Assembly (NCBI GenBank): GCA_947479645.1 | Contig: CANKAJ010000039.1 | Coordinates: 1 to 37,808 of the forward strand | Direction of reading: 5' to 3' | DNA length: 37,808 nt | Source: Betaproteobacteria bacterium | GTDB lineage: Bacteria > Pseudomonadota > Gammaproteobacteria > Burkholderiales > SG8-39 | In this document: positions 15,485 to 23,335 of the stretch, piece after piece | How the letters are laid out: every line of letters begins with the position of its first letter | Numbering within the stretch: the first letter of the stretch is position 1 | The notes under the pieces: generated by a model | The model's database searches: none | Told to the model about the DNA's origin: nothing | What the model saw: only the letters and a program-made list of their open reading frames with translations | Program-made: the position numbers and the translations under genes

Positions 15485-16462
15485 ATGAAATGCCTGATCC
15501 GGATTTGCGCATTGTCTGCGGTGCTTCTGTCCACCTATTGCGTGGCGCAAGAGTCGGTTGGCTCCTACCCGTCAAAGCCGGTCGTGGTGATTGCCGGAAT
15601 CGCCACCGGGGGTGGTATCGATATCGAGGGTCGCCTGTATCTGAAGAAAATGACCGAGTTTCTCGGGCAGCCATTCATCCTCGATTTCAAGCCAGGTGCG
15701 GCGGGCACGATCGGTGCCGGTTATGTCGCCAAGGCCAGGCCTGACGGTTACACGCTGCTTGCAACGACGGGGGGCTTTACCGTGTTCCCTGCTTTCTACA
15801 AGGATCTATCCTTCGATGTTATGCGGGACTTCGCGCCGATTTCCCTCATGAGCGAGCGCTTCTCGGTATTGCAGGTGTCCCAGTCGTTCCCCGCGAAAAC
15901 GTTTCCCGAGTACATCGCCTACGTCAAGGCCAACCCCGGCAAGGTGAACTTCGGGACCACGGGCGTGGGCAGCATCACCCATCTTGCTGGTGCCTGGCTG
16001 CATGGTGCGACCAATACGTCGGTGACCTTCATCCCCTACAAGGGCAACGGGCCGCTGATGCAGGAGTTGATTGCCGGACGCGTGGACGTTTCATGCGGCA
16101 TCCTCACGTCGTCGCTGCCGCTGGTCAAGGCGGGCAAGTCGCGGGCACTGGCCGTTCTGAACGACAAGCGCTCGAAGCTTTTTGCCGGTTTGCAAACCGT
16201 GGCCGAACACGGGGTCACGGGATACAACTACGCAAACTGGATGGGATTCCTTGCTCCCGGGGCGACGCCGGCGCCGCTGGTGAACAAGCTGAGTGATGAG
16301 TTCGCCAGAACAGCCCGATCACAGGAAGTGGTCAATGTGCTGGAGTCCGAGGGCAGCATTCCGGTTGGCAGTACGCCAGCGCAATTCCGGCAATTGATTG
16401 CACTTGAGACATCCCGCTGGCAAAAAGTCGTTCTCGAAAACGGGATCAAGCTTGATGAGTAA
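15485..16462 (+). CDS. Bug/TctC family solute-binding protein 4 (variant subgroup B)
   Basis: 325-aa periplasmic binding protein; the signal peptide ends near CVAQ (19-22), with mature YPSKPVVVIAGIATGGGID. It belongs with protein 6 (20898). Both share DFxPGAAGTIGAGYVAKARPDGYTLL, FTVFPAFYKDL, MSERxSVLQV, TTGVGSITHLAGAW and LNDKRS, and are far closer to each other than to other Bugs here. The ATG at 15485 follows AGGAGGAG at 15472-15479; the frame to 15449 adds no leader. It precedes the acyl-CoA synthetase gene by 77 nt, suggesting that the bound acid is activated to its CoA thioester by that enzyme. This pairing repeats at protein 6 with a CoA-transferase. Confidence 0.92.
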   Translation: MKCLIRICALSAVLLSTYCVAQESVGSYPSKPVVVIAGIATGGGIDIEGRLYLKKMTEFLGQPFILDFKPGAAGTIGAGYVAKARPDGYTLLATTGGFTVFPAFYKDLSFDVMRDFAPISLMSERFSVLQVSQSFPAKTFPEYIAYVKANPGKVNFGTTGVGSITHLAGAWLHGATNTSVTFIPYKGNGPLMQELIAGRVDVSCGILTSSLPLVKAGKSRALAVLNDKRSKLFAGLQTVAEHGVTGYNYANWMGFLAPGATPAPLVNKLSDEFARTARSQEVVNVLESEGSIPVGSTPAQFRQLIALETSRWQKVVLENGIKLDE

Positions 16463-16539
16463 TGTCACACGCAATTTCACACCGTACTGCAGGCGTTCCT
16501 GCCAGGATCGCAATTCCGATGCGTCAACGATAGGCAACA

Positions 16540-18681
16540 ATGGGTAAATTCGACCGCTTGTTCAATGCGCGTGGCATCGCCATCATTGGTGCCTCCGAAG
16601 ATCCGTCACGTTCTGGGAGTCAGCCCATCGCCGCGCTGAAAAGCACGGGTTTCCAGGGCGGCATCTATCCGGTCAATCCGCGTTATCAGTCGATCAGTGG
16701 CTTCAAGTGCTATGCGTCCCCGGCAGATATCAAGGAGCCCGTGGATGTGGCCGTCATTGCCCTGCCGGCGGCAGGTGCTGTTGAAATGGTCAAGACCTGC
16801 GGCGAGATCGGGATTCCGTATGCGGTGGTGCTCGGCAGCGGATTTCGCGAGGTCGGTCCGGAGGGGCTGGCTCGCCAGAATCAGATGGTGACCAATGCGC
16901 ATGCTCACGGCATGCGCATCATCGGACCCAATTGCAACGGCATTGCGAATATTCATTCACGCATGTACGCCGCGTTCGGCAGCATTTCGCGGCCACCACT
17001 GCTGCAGCCAGGCCCGGTGTCCATGGTGATGCAGAGCGGCGGATTCGGCTACGGACTGGCGCTGAGTTGTCGCAATGCCGGCATCGGGTTTCGCATGCTG
17101 ATCGCCAGTGGCAACGAAGCTGACTTGACTGCGCCCGAACTGATTGATGCGCTCATCGACGATGACAAGACCGAGGTGATACTGGCCTATCTCGAAGGCG
17201 TCGTTGACGGCCGCGCGCTGATGGCGGCAGGTGAGCGGGCGTTGGCTGCCGGCAAGCCGATTCTGGTGTGGAAGGCAGGCAAGACGCGCCAGGGCATACG
17301 GGTGGCGGCGACGCATACGGCCAACATGACCGGTTCCTATGACGTCTGGCGGGCGGCATTCAGGCAATGCGGCATCATCGATGTCACCGAAATGGAAGAG
17401 GTGACTGACTACATACGGGCACTGCGGGGCAAGCGCTTCCCGAAAGGGCGTAATGTGGTGGTGTTGAGTCCCTCGGGCGGTTCCGCCGTGGTGTTTTCGG
17501 ATGCGGCCGACAAGTATGGACTGAATTTGCCCACCCCCAAAGGCGAGACCATGGAGCGGTTGGTGGCAGCAGTGCCCAAGGCGCATTCCCACGACAATCC
17601 GATCGATCTGGGTGGGGGGGGCATCAGTGGCGCCAACAAGGCGAACTTTCAGGTCGCCGTCGATGCGCTGCTCGCCGATCCGGACATTCATCAGCTATGC
17701 ATGATGACACCCACGTCGCTGGGAGATCGTGCCGTCGCGGGAGCGGATGTCATGATCGAGGCGGTGCGGCGCTCGGACAAGCCCATATTCGTTTTCTCGA
17801 CGCTGCTGCACGACATCATCGGAGATACGCTGGATCGGTATGATCGTGCCGCCATCCCCGTATTGCTGTCGCCGGTCAGGGTGGCGCGCGCGGCAGGCAT
17901 GCTGGCAACCTACGCCGAGGCGCGCAATGCGTTGCTGGCACGACAGGCTGCTGCTGGCACGGCCTCAGTGTCTGTGCCTGGCAATGCGGCCGTCATCTCG
18001 GGTGACGCGGCAGGCGCCCTGGATGAGGCGCGCAGCAAGGCAATCCTCAGCGCCGTGGGAATTCGCGTCACGCGCGATGTCATCGTGCCCGCTGATGCGG
18101 GAGAAAAAATTGACCGGCTCGGGCTGAGTTTTCCGCTGGCGGTAAAGATTCTGTCGCCGGACATTGCACATAAGACCGATATCGGTGGCGTTGTGCTCAA
18201 TGTCGCGGATGAACCGGCCTTGCGCAGCGCCATAGGGACTGTTGTTGGCAATGCGCGCCGCGCTCATCCTTCAGCGCGGATTGACGGCGTGCTGGTATCG
18301 GAGATGATCGCTGACGCAGTTGAAGTGATTGTCGGCGTGGTCAATGATTCCGTATTCGGTCCGGTTGTCATGCTGGGCATGGGCGGCGTGCTCGCGGAGG
18401 CCGTGCGTGATGTGTCCTATCGCGTGGCGCCATTTGCTCTTGACGAGGCGCATGCGATGATCGGGGAGTTGCGCGCGCGCAGCATCTTCGATGGTTTGCG
18501 CGGCAGGCCTGCCTGCGATGTCGCAGCCTTGGCCCAGGCTTTGGTAACAATTGCAAGATTGGCGTTTGACCAGAAAGAACTCATTTCTGAACTTGATATC
18601 AATCCGTTGATGGTCCGGCGGCGCGGGCAGGGCGTCGTGGCGGCCGATGCGCTGGTGATGTTGAAGACGGCATTGGCGTAA
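16540..18681 (+). CDS. Acyl-CoA synthetase (NDP-forming type), fused alpha-beta
   Basis: 713-aa enzyme forming an acyl-CoA from acid, CoA and ATP (or GTP) with release of ADP, cytoplasmic. Domain order: CoA-binding Rossmann domain (about 5-135, GIAIIGASEDP and IIGPNCNGI), succinyl-CoA-ligase-like domains (about 145-460, VMQSGGFG, SGNEADLT, and the phosphohistidine H259 in ATHTANMTGS), then a C-terminal ATP-grasp domain (about 480-713, ILSPDIAHKTDIGGV and LGMGGVLAEAVRD). All key segments are intact and the length is standard for the fused alpha-beta form. The start ATG at 16540 has only a weak AGG upstream. The preceding Bug gene probably brings in its acid. The reversible, ADP-forming chemistry fits growth on short or branched acids; the actual substrate is unknown. 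Confidence 0.93.
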   Translation: MGKFDRLFNARGIAIIGASEDPSRSGSQPIAALKSTGFQGGIYPVNPRYQSISGFKCYASPADIKEPVDVAVIALPAAGAVEMVKTCGEIGIPYAVVLGSGFREVGPEGLARQNQMVTNAHAHGMRIIGPNCNGIANIHSRMYAAFGSISRPPLLQPGPVSMVMQSGGFGYGLALSCRNAGIGFRMLIASGNEADLTAPELIDALIDDDKTEVILAYLEGVVDGRALMAAGERALAAGKPILVWKAGKTRQGIRVAATHTANMTGSYDVWRAAFRQCGIIDVTEMEEVTDYIRALRGKRFPKGRNVVVLSPSGGSAVVFSDAADKYGLNLPTPKGETMERLVAAVPKAHSHDNPIDLGGGGISGANKANFQVAVDALLADPDIHQLCMMTPTSLGDRAVAGADVMIEAVRRSDKPIFVFSTLLHDIIGDTLDRYDRAAIPVLLSPVRVARAAGMLATYAEARNALLARQAAAGTASVSVPGNAAVISGDAAGALDEARSKAILSAVGIRVTRDVIVPADAGEKIDRLGLSFPLAVKILSPDIAHKTDIGGVVLNVADEPALRSAIGTVVGNARRAHPSARIDGVLVSEMIADAVEVIVGVVNDSVFGPVVMLGMGGVLAEAVRDVSYRVAPFALDEAHAMIGELRARSIFDGLRGRPACDVAALAQALVTIARLAFDQKELISELDINPLMVRRRGQGVVAADALVMLKTALA

Positions 18682-18780
18682 AACGCGGATTAAACCGAAA
18701 ATAGCGATGCAATGATTTTCCGTGCCACCGGCAATGTTGATCTGAACCGCCGGCGTTATCATCTGGGTACCTCTAAAAAT

Positions 18781-18861
18781 TGTCATTCTGAGGCCGTAGG
18801 CCGAAGAATCTGCTTCTTGCGCACTACGAAAAGCAGATTTCTCGCTTTGCTCGAAATGACA
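18781..18861. repeat. 81-bp imperfect palindromic intergenic repeat
   Basis: Terminal TGTCATT (18781-18787) is complemented by AATGACA (18855-18861). An inner pair, AATCTGCTT (18807-18815) and AAGCAGATT (18831-18839), extends the fold, so the whole element can form a long hairpin. It lies in the 244-bp gap between the acyl-CoA synthetase and the crotonase; nothing else is visible there. A degenerate partial copy is at 10761-10796, so it is a dispersed family. I recall similar GTCATTCTGAG...GAAGAATCT repeats from other bacterial genomes, but I cannot search for them. It may end or stabilise transcripts. Confidence 0.65.
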
Positions 18862-18925
18862 ATATTGGAATTATTAGAGATGCCCATCTGTTTGTCCCAC
18901 TACTTTTTCAAAGGATGCCTGCAAA

Positions 18926-19726
18926 ATGAGTGAACCCGCAAAATCCGTTGTCAACTACGAATGCAAGGATGGCATTGCGACCATCACCTTGAATCGGCCT
19001 GAAAAATTGAACGCCTTCAATGACGACATGGTCAGGGAACTGATGGCGGTGTTCAATCGCTTTGACCTGGATGATGAAGCCAATTGCGCCATCCTGTGCG
19101 GCTCCGGGCGCGCATTCTCCAGCGGTGCCGATGTGCGCGCGCGTCAGTTGCGCAGCAGCGAAGATCTCAGGAAGGGCGGTGGGCCCTCGGCACAGAACGC
19201 CAAGAGTTCCGACATCATGACGCGCTCCATTAATTGGAAGCCGGTGATTGCGGCCGTGCAGGGCTATGCAGTTGGCCTGGGTACCGGCCTGGCGCTGGGC
19301 TGCGACCTGGTGGTTGCCGAAACCGGAGCGAAATTTCAGATTACCGAAACGCCACGCGGGCTGGCCGGTTCAGGCAAGCTGATGGTGTTGATGGCTTACC
19401 GGGGTCAGGGTAGCTTTGCCACCGAAGTTACGCTGACCGGGCGTTTCTTCACTTCGGAGGAAGCCCATGCCGCCGGCGTGATTGATCGCGTCGCGCCAAA
19501 GGGAAAATACATGGACGTGGCGCGCGAACTGGCAGTGGCCATCAACCGCAATCCGCCGCTGGCCGTGCGCGCGAGTGTCATGGTGCGTCGCTGGCATATC
19601 GAGGACCTCGCCCGCGAAGCCAACCGTTACGCCGGACTGACCAAACTCTATCTGACCGAGGATTTTGCCGAAGCCACCAAGGCGTTTGTCGAGAAGCGTC
19701 CGCCCAAGCCGTTCAAGGCGCGCTAA
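18926..19726 (+). CDS. Enoyl-CoA hydratase/isomerase (crotonase) family protein
   Basis: 266-aa crotonase-fold enzyme acting on acyl-CoA thioesters. The oxyanion-hole segments are clear: FSSGADV (64-70) and VQGYAVGLGTGLALGCDLV (111-129). The glutamate equivalent to Glu164 of rat hydratase is E141 (ITET). The Glu144 equivalent, 20 residues before it, is G121. With only one acid/base, the enzyme may be an isomerase, lyase or hydrolase rather than a classical hydratase. The start ATG at 18926 has AAGGATG about 9 nt upstream. It lies on the same strand as the acyl-CoA synthetase but is separated by a hairpin repeat. Together they suggest activation followed by beta-carbon chemistry on an acid taken up by a Bug protein. 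Confidence 0.9.
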   Translation: MSEPAKSVVNYECKDGIATITLNRPEKLNAFNDDMVRELMAVFNRFDLDDEANCAILCGSGRAFSSGADVRARQLRSSEDLRKGGGPSAQNAKSSDIMTRSINWKPVIAAVQGYAVGLGTGLALGCDLVVAETGAKFQITETPRGLAGSGKLMVLMAYRGQGSFATEVTLTGRFFTSEEAHAAGVIDRVAPKGKYMDVARELAVAINRNPPLAVRASVMVRRWHIEDLAREANRYAGLTKLYLTEDFAEATKAFVEKRPPKPFKAR

Positions 19727-19742
19727 GGGTTCGCATCGAGCG

Positions 19743-19770
19743 TGGCCGTGTTGAGTAGATGAGCACGGCC
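19743..19770. terminator. Inverted repeat between convergent crotonase and Bug genes
   Basis: GGCCGTG (19744-19750) pairs with CACGGCC (19764-19770) around a 13-nt loop, 17 nt after the crotonase stop and directly abutting the Bug gene stop. There is no T-run. It is a plausible bidirectional terminator of modest strength. Confidence 0.35.
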
Positions 19771-20733
19771 TCATTCGGCCTTGATGGCCAGATCCCGAAT
19801 GAGCTTTCCCAGCACCGCCATATCAGACTTTACCGTTGCCGCAAGTTCTTCTGGCGTGCTGCCAACCGTCTCCAGCCCGATGCTGCGGAAACGCTCCTTG
19901 GTGTCGGCCAGATTGAGATAGGCCAGAATTTCCTGATTCAGCTTGTTGATGACCGCCGGCGGTGTGCCCGCGGTGGCAAACACGCCGTGTACCTGCTTTG
20001 ATTCATAGCCAGGCAGGCCCGATGCAGCCACGGTCGGCAGGTTCGGAGCAAGCAATGACGGTTGCAGACTGGTCACGGCCAATGCGCGCACCTTGCCGGC
20101 CTTGATGTGTGATGTTACCGATGCGGCGGCGGGAAACATGAACTGTATGCGGCCCGCCATCAGGTCATTCAGCGCCAAAGCGGCACCTTTGTACTTGATG
20201 CCGACCGCATCCACGCCGGCCATGACCTTGAACAGTTCCGCGGCGAGATGGTTGCCCGAGCCGGTGGATGCCGTGCCATAGTTGAGTTGACCCGGATTGG
20301 CCCTGGCCATGGCAATGAATTCCTTGACTGAACTGGCTGTCAGTGACGTGTTCACGACCAGGATGTTCGGCGAACTCGATGACAACGTGATGGGGGCGAA
20401 ATCCTTTACCGGGTCCCAGGACACGGCGTCCTGCAGGAAGGGCAGCAGCCAGATGCTGCTGCCGTAGAACATCAGGGTGTAACCATCCGGTGCCGCCTTG
20501 GCCAGCATCTCGCCCGCCAGCAAGCCGCCGGCGCGATTGACCACGATCACCGGTTGCCCCATCTTCGCGGCGAGCGCCTGTGCCACCAGGCGTGCCGGAA
20601 TGTCATTGGCGCCGCCGGCTTCGGCTGCGATCATGCGCAGGGGTTTGGACGGATAGGCCTGGGCGCCAGGCATGCCCGCATGTAGCGTCGATAGCGCGAA
20701 AAAAAATGCGATGGCGGCTAATCGCTTCGGCAT
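19771..20733 (-). CDS. Bug/TctC family solute-binding protein 5 (variant subgroup A)
   Basis: 320-aa periplasmic binding protein with signal peptide to about residue 26 (PGAQA) and mature start YPSKPLRMI. The first loop reads AAEAGGANDIPAR, departing from PGG-xx-D in the same general way as protein 3 (12932). The two also share the WLLP segment after PDGYTL, SWDPVKDFAP, SSVKEF/NSVKEL, MFPxA and HxKAG. The start ATG at 20733 has AGGAGC upstream. It is divergent from protein 6 with 164 bp between, so both may share control. No catabolic gene follows on its strand; it converges with the crotonase. The ligand is unknown. Confidence 0.91.
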   Translation of the reverse strand: MPKRLAAIAFFFALSTLHAGMPGAQAYPSKPLRMIAAEAGGANDIPARLVAQALAAKMGQPVIVVNRAGGLLAGEMLAKAAPDGYTLMFYGSSIWLLPFLQDAVSWDPVKDFAPITLSSSSPNILVVNTSLTASSVKEFIAMARANPGQLNYGTASTGSGNHLAAELFKVMAGVDAVGIKYKGAALALNDLMAGRIQFMFPAAASVTSHIKAGKVRALAVTSLQPSLLAPNLPTVAASGLPGYESKQVHGVFATAGTPPAVINKLNQEILAYLNLADTKERFRSIGLETVGSTPEELAATVKSDMAVLGKLIRDLAIKAE

Positions 20734-20897
20734 GGTGCTCCTGACTCAGTCTTGAATTGCAATCATCGTATTCTGGATTAGATGAGGATTGAAATCAAAG
20801 GCAATGCATCGATGCGCGGAAAGCGAGTTCTTGTACTATGTTGATTAAAGAGGAACCGTTTGAATCCATCGTTTTACATTCGCAAAGGAGCTGGAAC

Positions 20898-21884
20898 ATG
20901 AGACGCTGGCCATTCTTGTCGCGGTACGGTGCCGGAATTTCAATGCTGAGTTGTTCGGTCGCCTTTGCACAAGGTACGTCTGACGCCTATCCGTCCAAGC
21001 CGGTGACGGTTGTTGCTGCGATCGCCGCCGGCGGTCCGATCGACCTTGAGGCGCGACCCTACCTGGCAAAAATCAGTGCGATGATGGGGCAGTCATTCGT
21101 ATTCGATTTCAGGCCGGGTGCTGCTGGCACCATCGGCGCGGGCTACGTGGCCAAGGCCAGGCCTGATGGTTACACGCTGCTGGTGATATCGGCCGGCTTT
21201 ACCGTGTTCCCGGCGTTTTACAAGGATCTGACCTTTGATGTGGTCAAGGATTTTGCTCATGTGTCCCTGATGAGCGAACGGACTTCCGTTTTGCAGGTGC
21301 CGGTTTCGTTTCCGGCAAAAACATTTCCCGACTACATCGCCTATGCCAGAGCCAATCCGGGGAAGATCAATTATGGAACGACCGGGGTGGGCAGCATCAC
21401 ACACCTTGCCGGGGCGTGGATGCATGGCGTTACCAATACGAAGGTGACATTCATTCCCTACAAGGGCACCGGGCCGTTGCTGCAGGAATTGCTGGCCGCG
21501 CGTGTGGATGTGGCCTCCGGCACGCTGGTGTCTGCCCTGCCGCTGATGAAGACCGGCAAGGTGCGACCGATTGCGATCCTGAACGACAAACGCTCCAATT
21601 TGCTGCCGGGCGTTTTGACAGTGGCAGAGCAAGGCGTGCCCGGATATAACTATTCGAACTGGCTGGGGTTCGTGGCGCCGGGGGCAACGCACCTTGCGAT
21701 CGTCAACAAGCTGAGCGAAGGTTTTGCGCGCGTCGCCAGGATGCCCGACATTGTGTCGGCGCTCGAAGCCGAAGGCAGTATTGCGGTGGGCAGCACGCCT
21801 GCACAGTTTCGTCAGCTGATCGTGACCGAGACGGCGCGCTGGCAGAAAGTGGTCCAGGACACCGGAATCAAACTCGAGGAATAG
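20898..21884 (+). CDS. Bug/TctC family solute-binding protein 6 (variant subgroup B)
   Basis: 328-aa periplasmic binding protein; signal peptide to about VAFAQ (21-25), mature YPSKPVTVVAAIAAGGPIDLE. It is the near paralogue of protein 4 (15485), with shared blocks throughout, so they probably bind related acids. The ATG at 20898 is set by AAAGGAG at 20884-20890; the upstream extension to 20838 is not leader-like. The next gene, a family III CoA-transferase, starts 78 nt later on the same strand. This suggests that the ligand is activated by CoA transfer rather than by the ATP-dependent ligase that follows protein 4. Confidence 0.92.
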   Translation: MRRWPFLSRYGAGISMLSCSVAFAQGTSDAYPSKPVTVVAAIAAGGPIDLEARPYLAKISAMMGQSFVFDFRPGAAGTIGAGYVAKARPDGYTLLVISAGFTVFPAFYKDLTFDVVKDFAHVSLMSERTSVLQVPVSFPAKTFPDYIAYARANPGKINYGTTGVGSITHLAGAWMHGVTNTKVTFIPYKGTGPLLQELLAARVDVASGTLVSALPLMKTGKVRPIAILNDKRSNLLPGVLTVAEQGVPGYNYSNWLGFVAPGATHLAIVNKLSEGFARVARMPDIVSALEAEGSIAVGSTPAQFRQLIVTETARWQKVVQDTGIKLEE

Positions 21885-21962
21885 CGGCTTGGCAAAGGTT
21901 GGACGGGGGCTGGTACAGGCATCAGCAGCATATTTTCGTAAACTGAGAGGGCAGGAAACAGT

Positions 21963-23183
21963 ATGCAGAACAGTAGGCCTTGCGATGGAATCAAGGTGTT
22001 GGCGGTTACGAGTGCGCTGGCGGCGCCGTTTGCTGCTTATCAGTTGGCATTGCATGGCGCCGAGGTGATCAGCATTGAAGATCCCGGTACCGGCAACACC
22101 ACGCGTCGCGCCGGCAGTATCGAGGGCAGGAATCTGAGTGAGCAGGGCATGGCCGCGGGGTTCATTGCGCATGCTGCCAACAAGAAGTCCCTGACGCTGA
22201 ATTTGCGGGAGCCTGCAGCTCAGGAAATATTCAGAAAGCTGGCCATGCAGTCGGACGTGATTCTGGAGAATTTCCGCGCAGGCACCATGGATCGTTATGG
22301 ACTGGGCTACGAAGCGATGCGGGAACTGAATCCACGCATCGTCTATTGCTCACTGTCCGGTTTCGGGCAGACCGGACCGAAACGGCGCGATCCGGCGATC
22401 GATCCAATCATTCAGGCCGCCAGCGGCATGATGAGCCTGACCGGAACGCCGCAATCCGGGCCGCTCAAGGTGGGTGCGCAGATTGCCGACTATGCTTCGG
22501 GCTTCTCGCTGACGCTGGGCATCATGATGGCTCTGTTCCAGCGCGAACGCACGGGTGAGGGGCAGCGCGTGGATGTCTCCATGCTGGAGACGGCTATTGT
22601 CTTCATGAGCAATACGGTCAGCGATGTGATGAACACCGGCATGCCCACGCGCCTGATGGGCAACAAATTGCAGAACAACAACCACCTGTGCGACACGTTT
22701 GCCTGCAGCGATGCACCCATCTTTATCGGTGCTACGCGGGAGAATCTGCGACAGAAACTGTGGGAGGCGATGGGCAGGCCCGATATTCCGGCCGATCCGC
22801 GTTTCAGGAATCTGACGGCTATCCAGCAGAATCTGGATGCCATGTACGCCGAAATAGGGCGGACTCTGAAAACGAAGACGGCGGCCGAATGGGAGGACAT
22901 CCTGAGCCAGACAGGCGTGCCTGCCATGCAGGTTCGCACAATCGCTGAAATCACGGAGCATCCCCAGATCCAGCATCGCAAACTGTTTCACACGATCGAC
23001 AAGGCAAGCTCCGGCCTGGGTCAGGATGTCAGGGTTCCACTGGCGCCGTACAAGCTGTCCAAGGGGGCGGCACGCATTGATTCGCCGCCGCCGTTTCTCG
23101 GGCGGCACACGGAGGAGATTCTTGGGGGACTTGGATACAGCAATGAGGAGATCGGCAGGCTGCGAGCGACCGGGGTGGTTTGA
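21963..23183 (+). CDS. Family III CoA-transferase (CaiB/BaiF)
   Basis: 406-aa cytoplasmic enzyme moving CoA from a donor thioester to a free acid through a mixed anhydride on an aspartate. The catalytic residue is D176 in AQIADYASG. Other family blocks are GADVI-like GAEVISIEDP (32-41), VILENFRAGTMDRYGLGYE (99-116), SGFGQTGP (132-139), GEGQRVDVSMLE and the C-terminal PPFLGRHTEEIL. The length is typical. The start ATG at 21963 has AGGAAA upstream. It forms a two-gene unit with Bug protein 6, whose ligand is the likely CoA acceptor. A strong terminator follows 65 nt after its stop. Donor and acceptor acids cannot be read from the sequence. Confidence 0.93.
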   Translation: MQNSRPCDGIKVLAVTSALAAPFAAYQLALHGAEVISIEDPGTGNTTRRAGSIEGRNLSEQGMAAGFIAHAANKKSLTLNLREPAAQEIFRKLAMQSDVILENFRAGTMDRYGLGYEAMRELNPRIVYCSLSGFGQTGPKRRDPAIDPIIQAASGMMSLTGTPQSGPLKVGAQIADYASGFSLTLGIMMALFQRERTGEGQRVDVSMLETAIVFMSNTVSDVMNTGMPTRLMGNKLQNNNHLCDTFACSDAPIFIGATRENLRQKLWEAMGRPDIPADPRFRNLTAIQQNLDAMYAEIGRTLKTKTAAEWEDILSQTGVPAMQVRTIAEITEHPQIQHRKLFHTIDKASSGLGQDVRVPLAPYKLSKGAARIDSPPPFLGRHTEEILGGLGYSNEEIGRLRATGVV

Positions 23184-23247
23184 CAGCAACCGAATCGCAA
23201 CGCGCCTCGCGAGAAATAAATTCGTCTCGACGAGCGCGATTGGGCAT

Positions 23248-23291
23248 AAAAAAACGGGCCTGGCTGAAATTTCAGCCAGGCCCGTTTTTTT
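23248..23291. terminator. Strong bidirectional intrinsic terminator
   Basis: A perfect palindrome: seven A, then ACGGGCC-TGGCTGAAA, mirrored by TTTCAGCCA-GGCCCGT and nine T. The stem is GC-rich and flanked by A- and T-runs on both sides, so it works in both directions. It lies between the convergent CoA-transferase and TerC-UspA genes and insulates the two clusters. Confidence 0.95.
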
Positions 23292-23335
23292 TTACCGATT
23301 CGCTGCAACCTGAATCGGAATCTGATTTGCCCGGC

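Noticed and set aside
18712..18933. Short plus-strand frame before the crotonase
   Set aside because: It reads through the palindromic repeat and overlaps the crotonase start; not a plausible gene.
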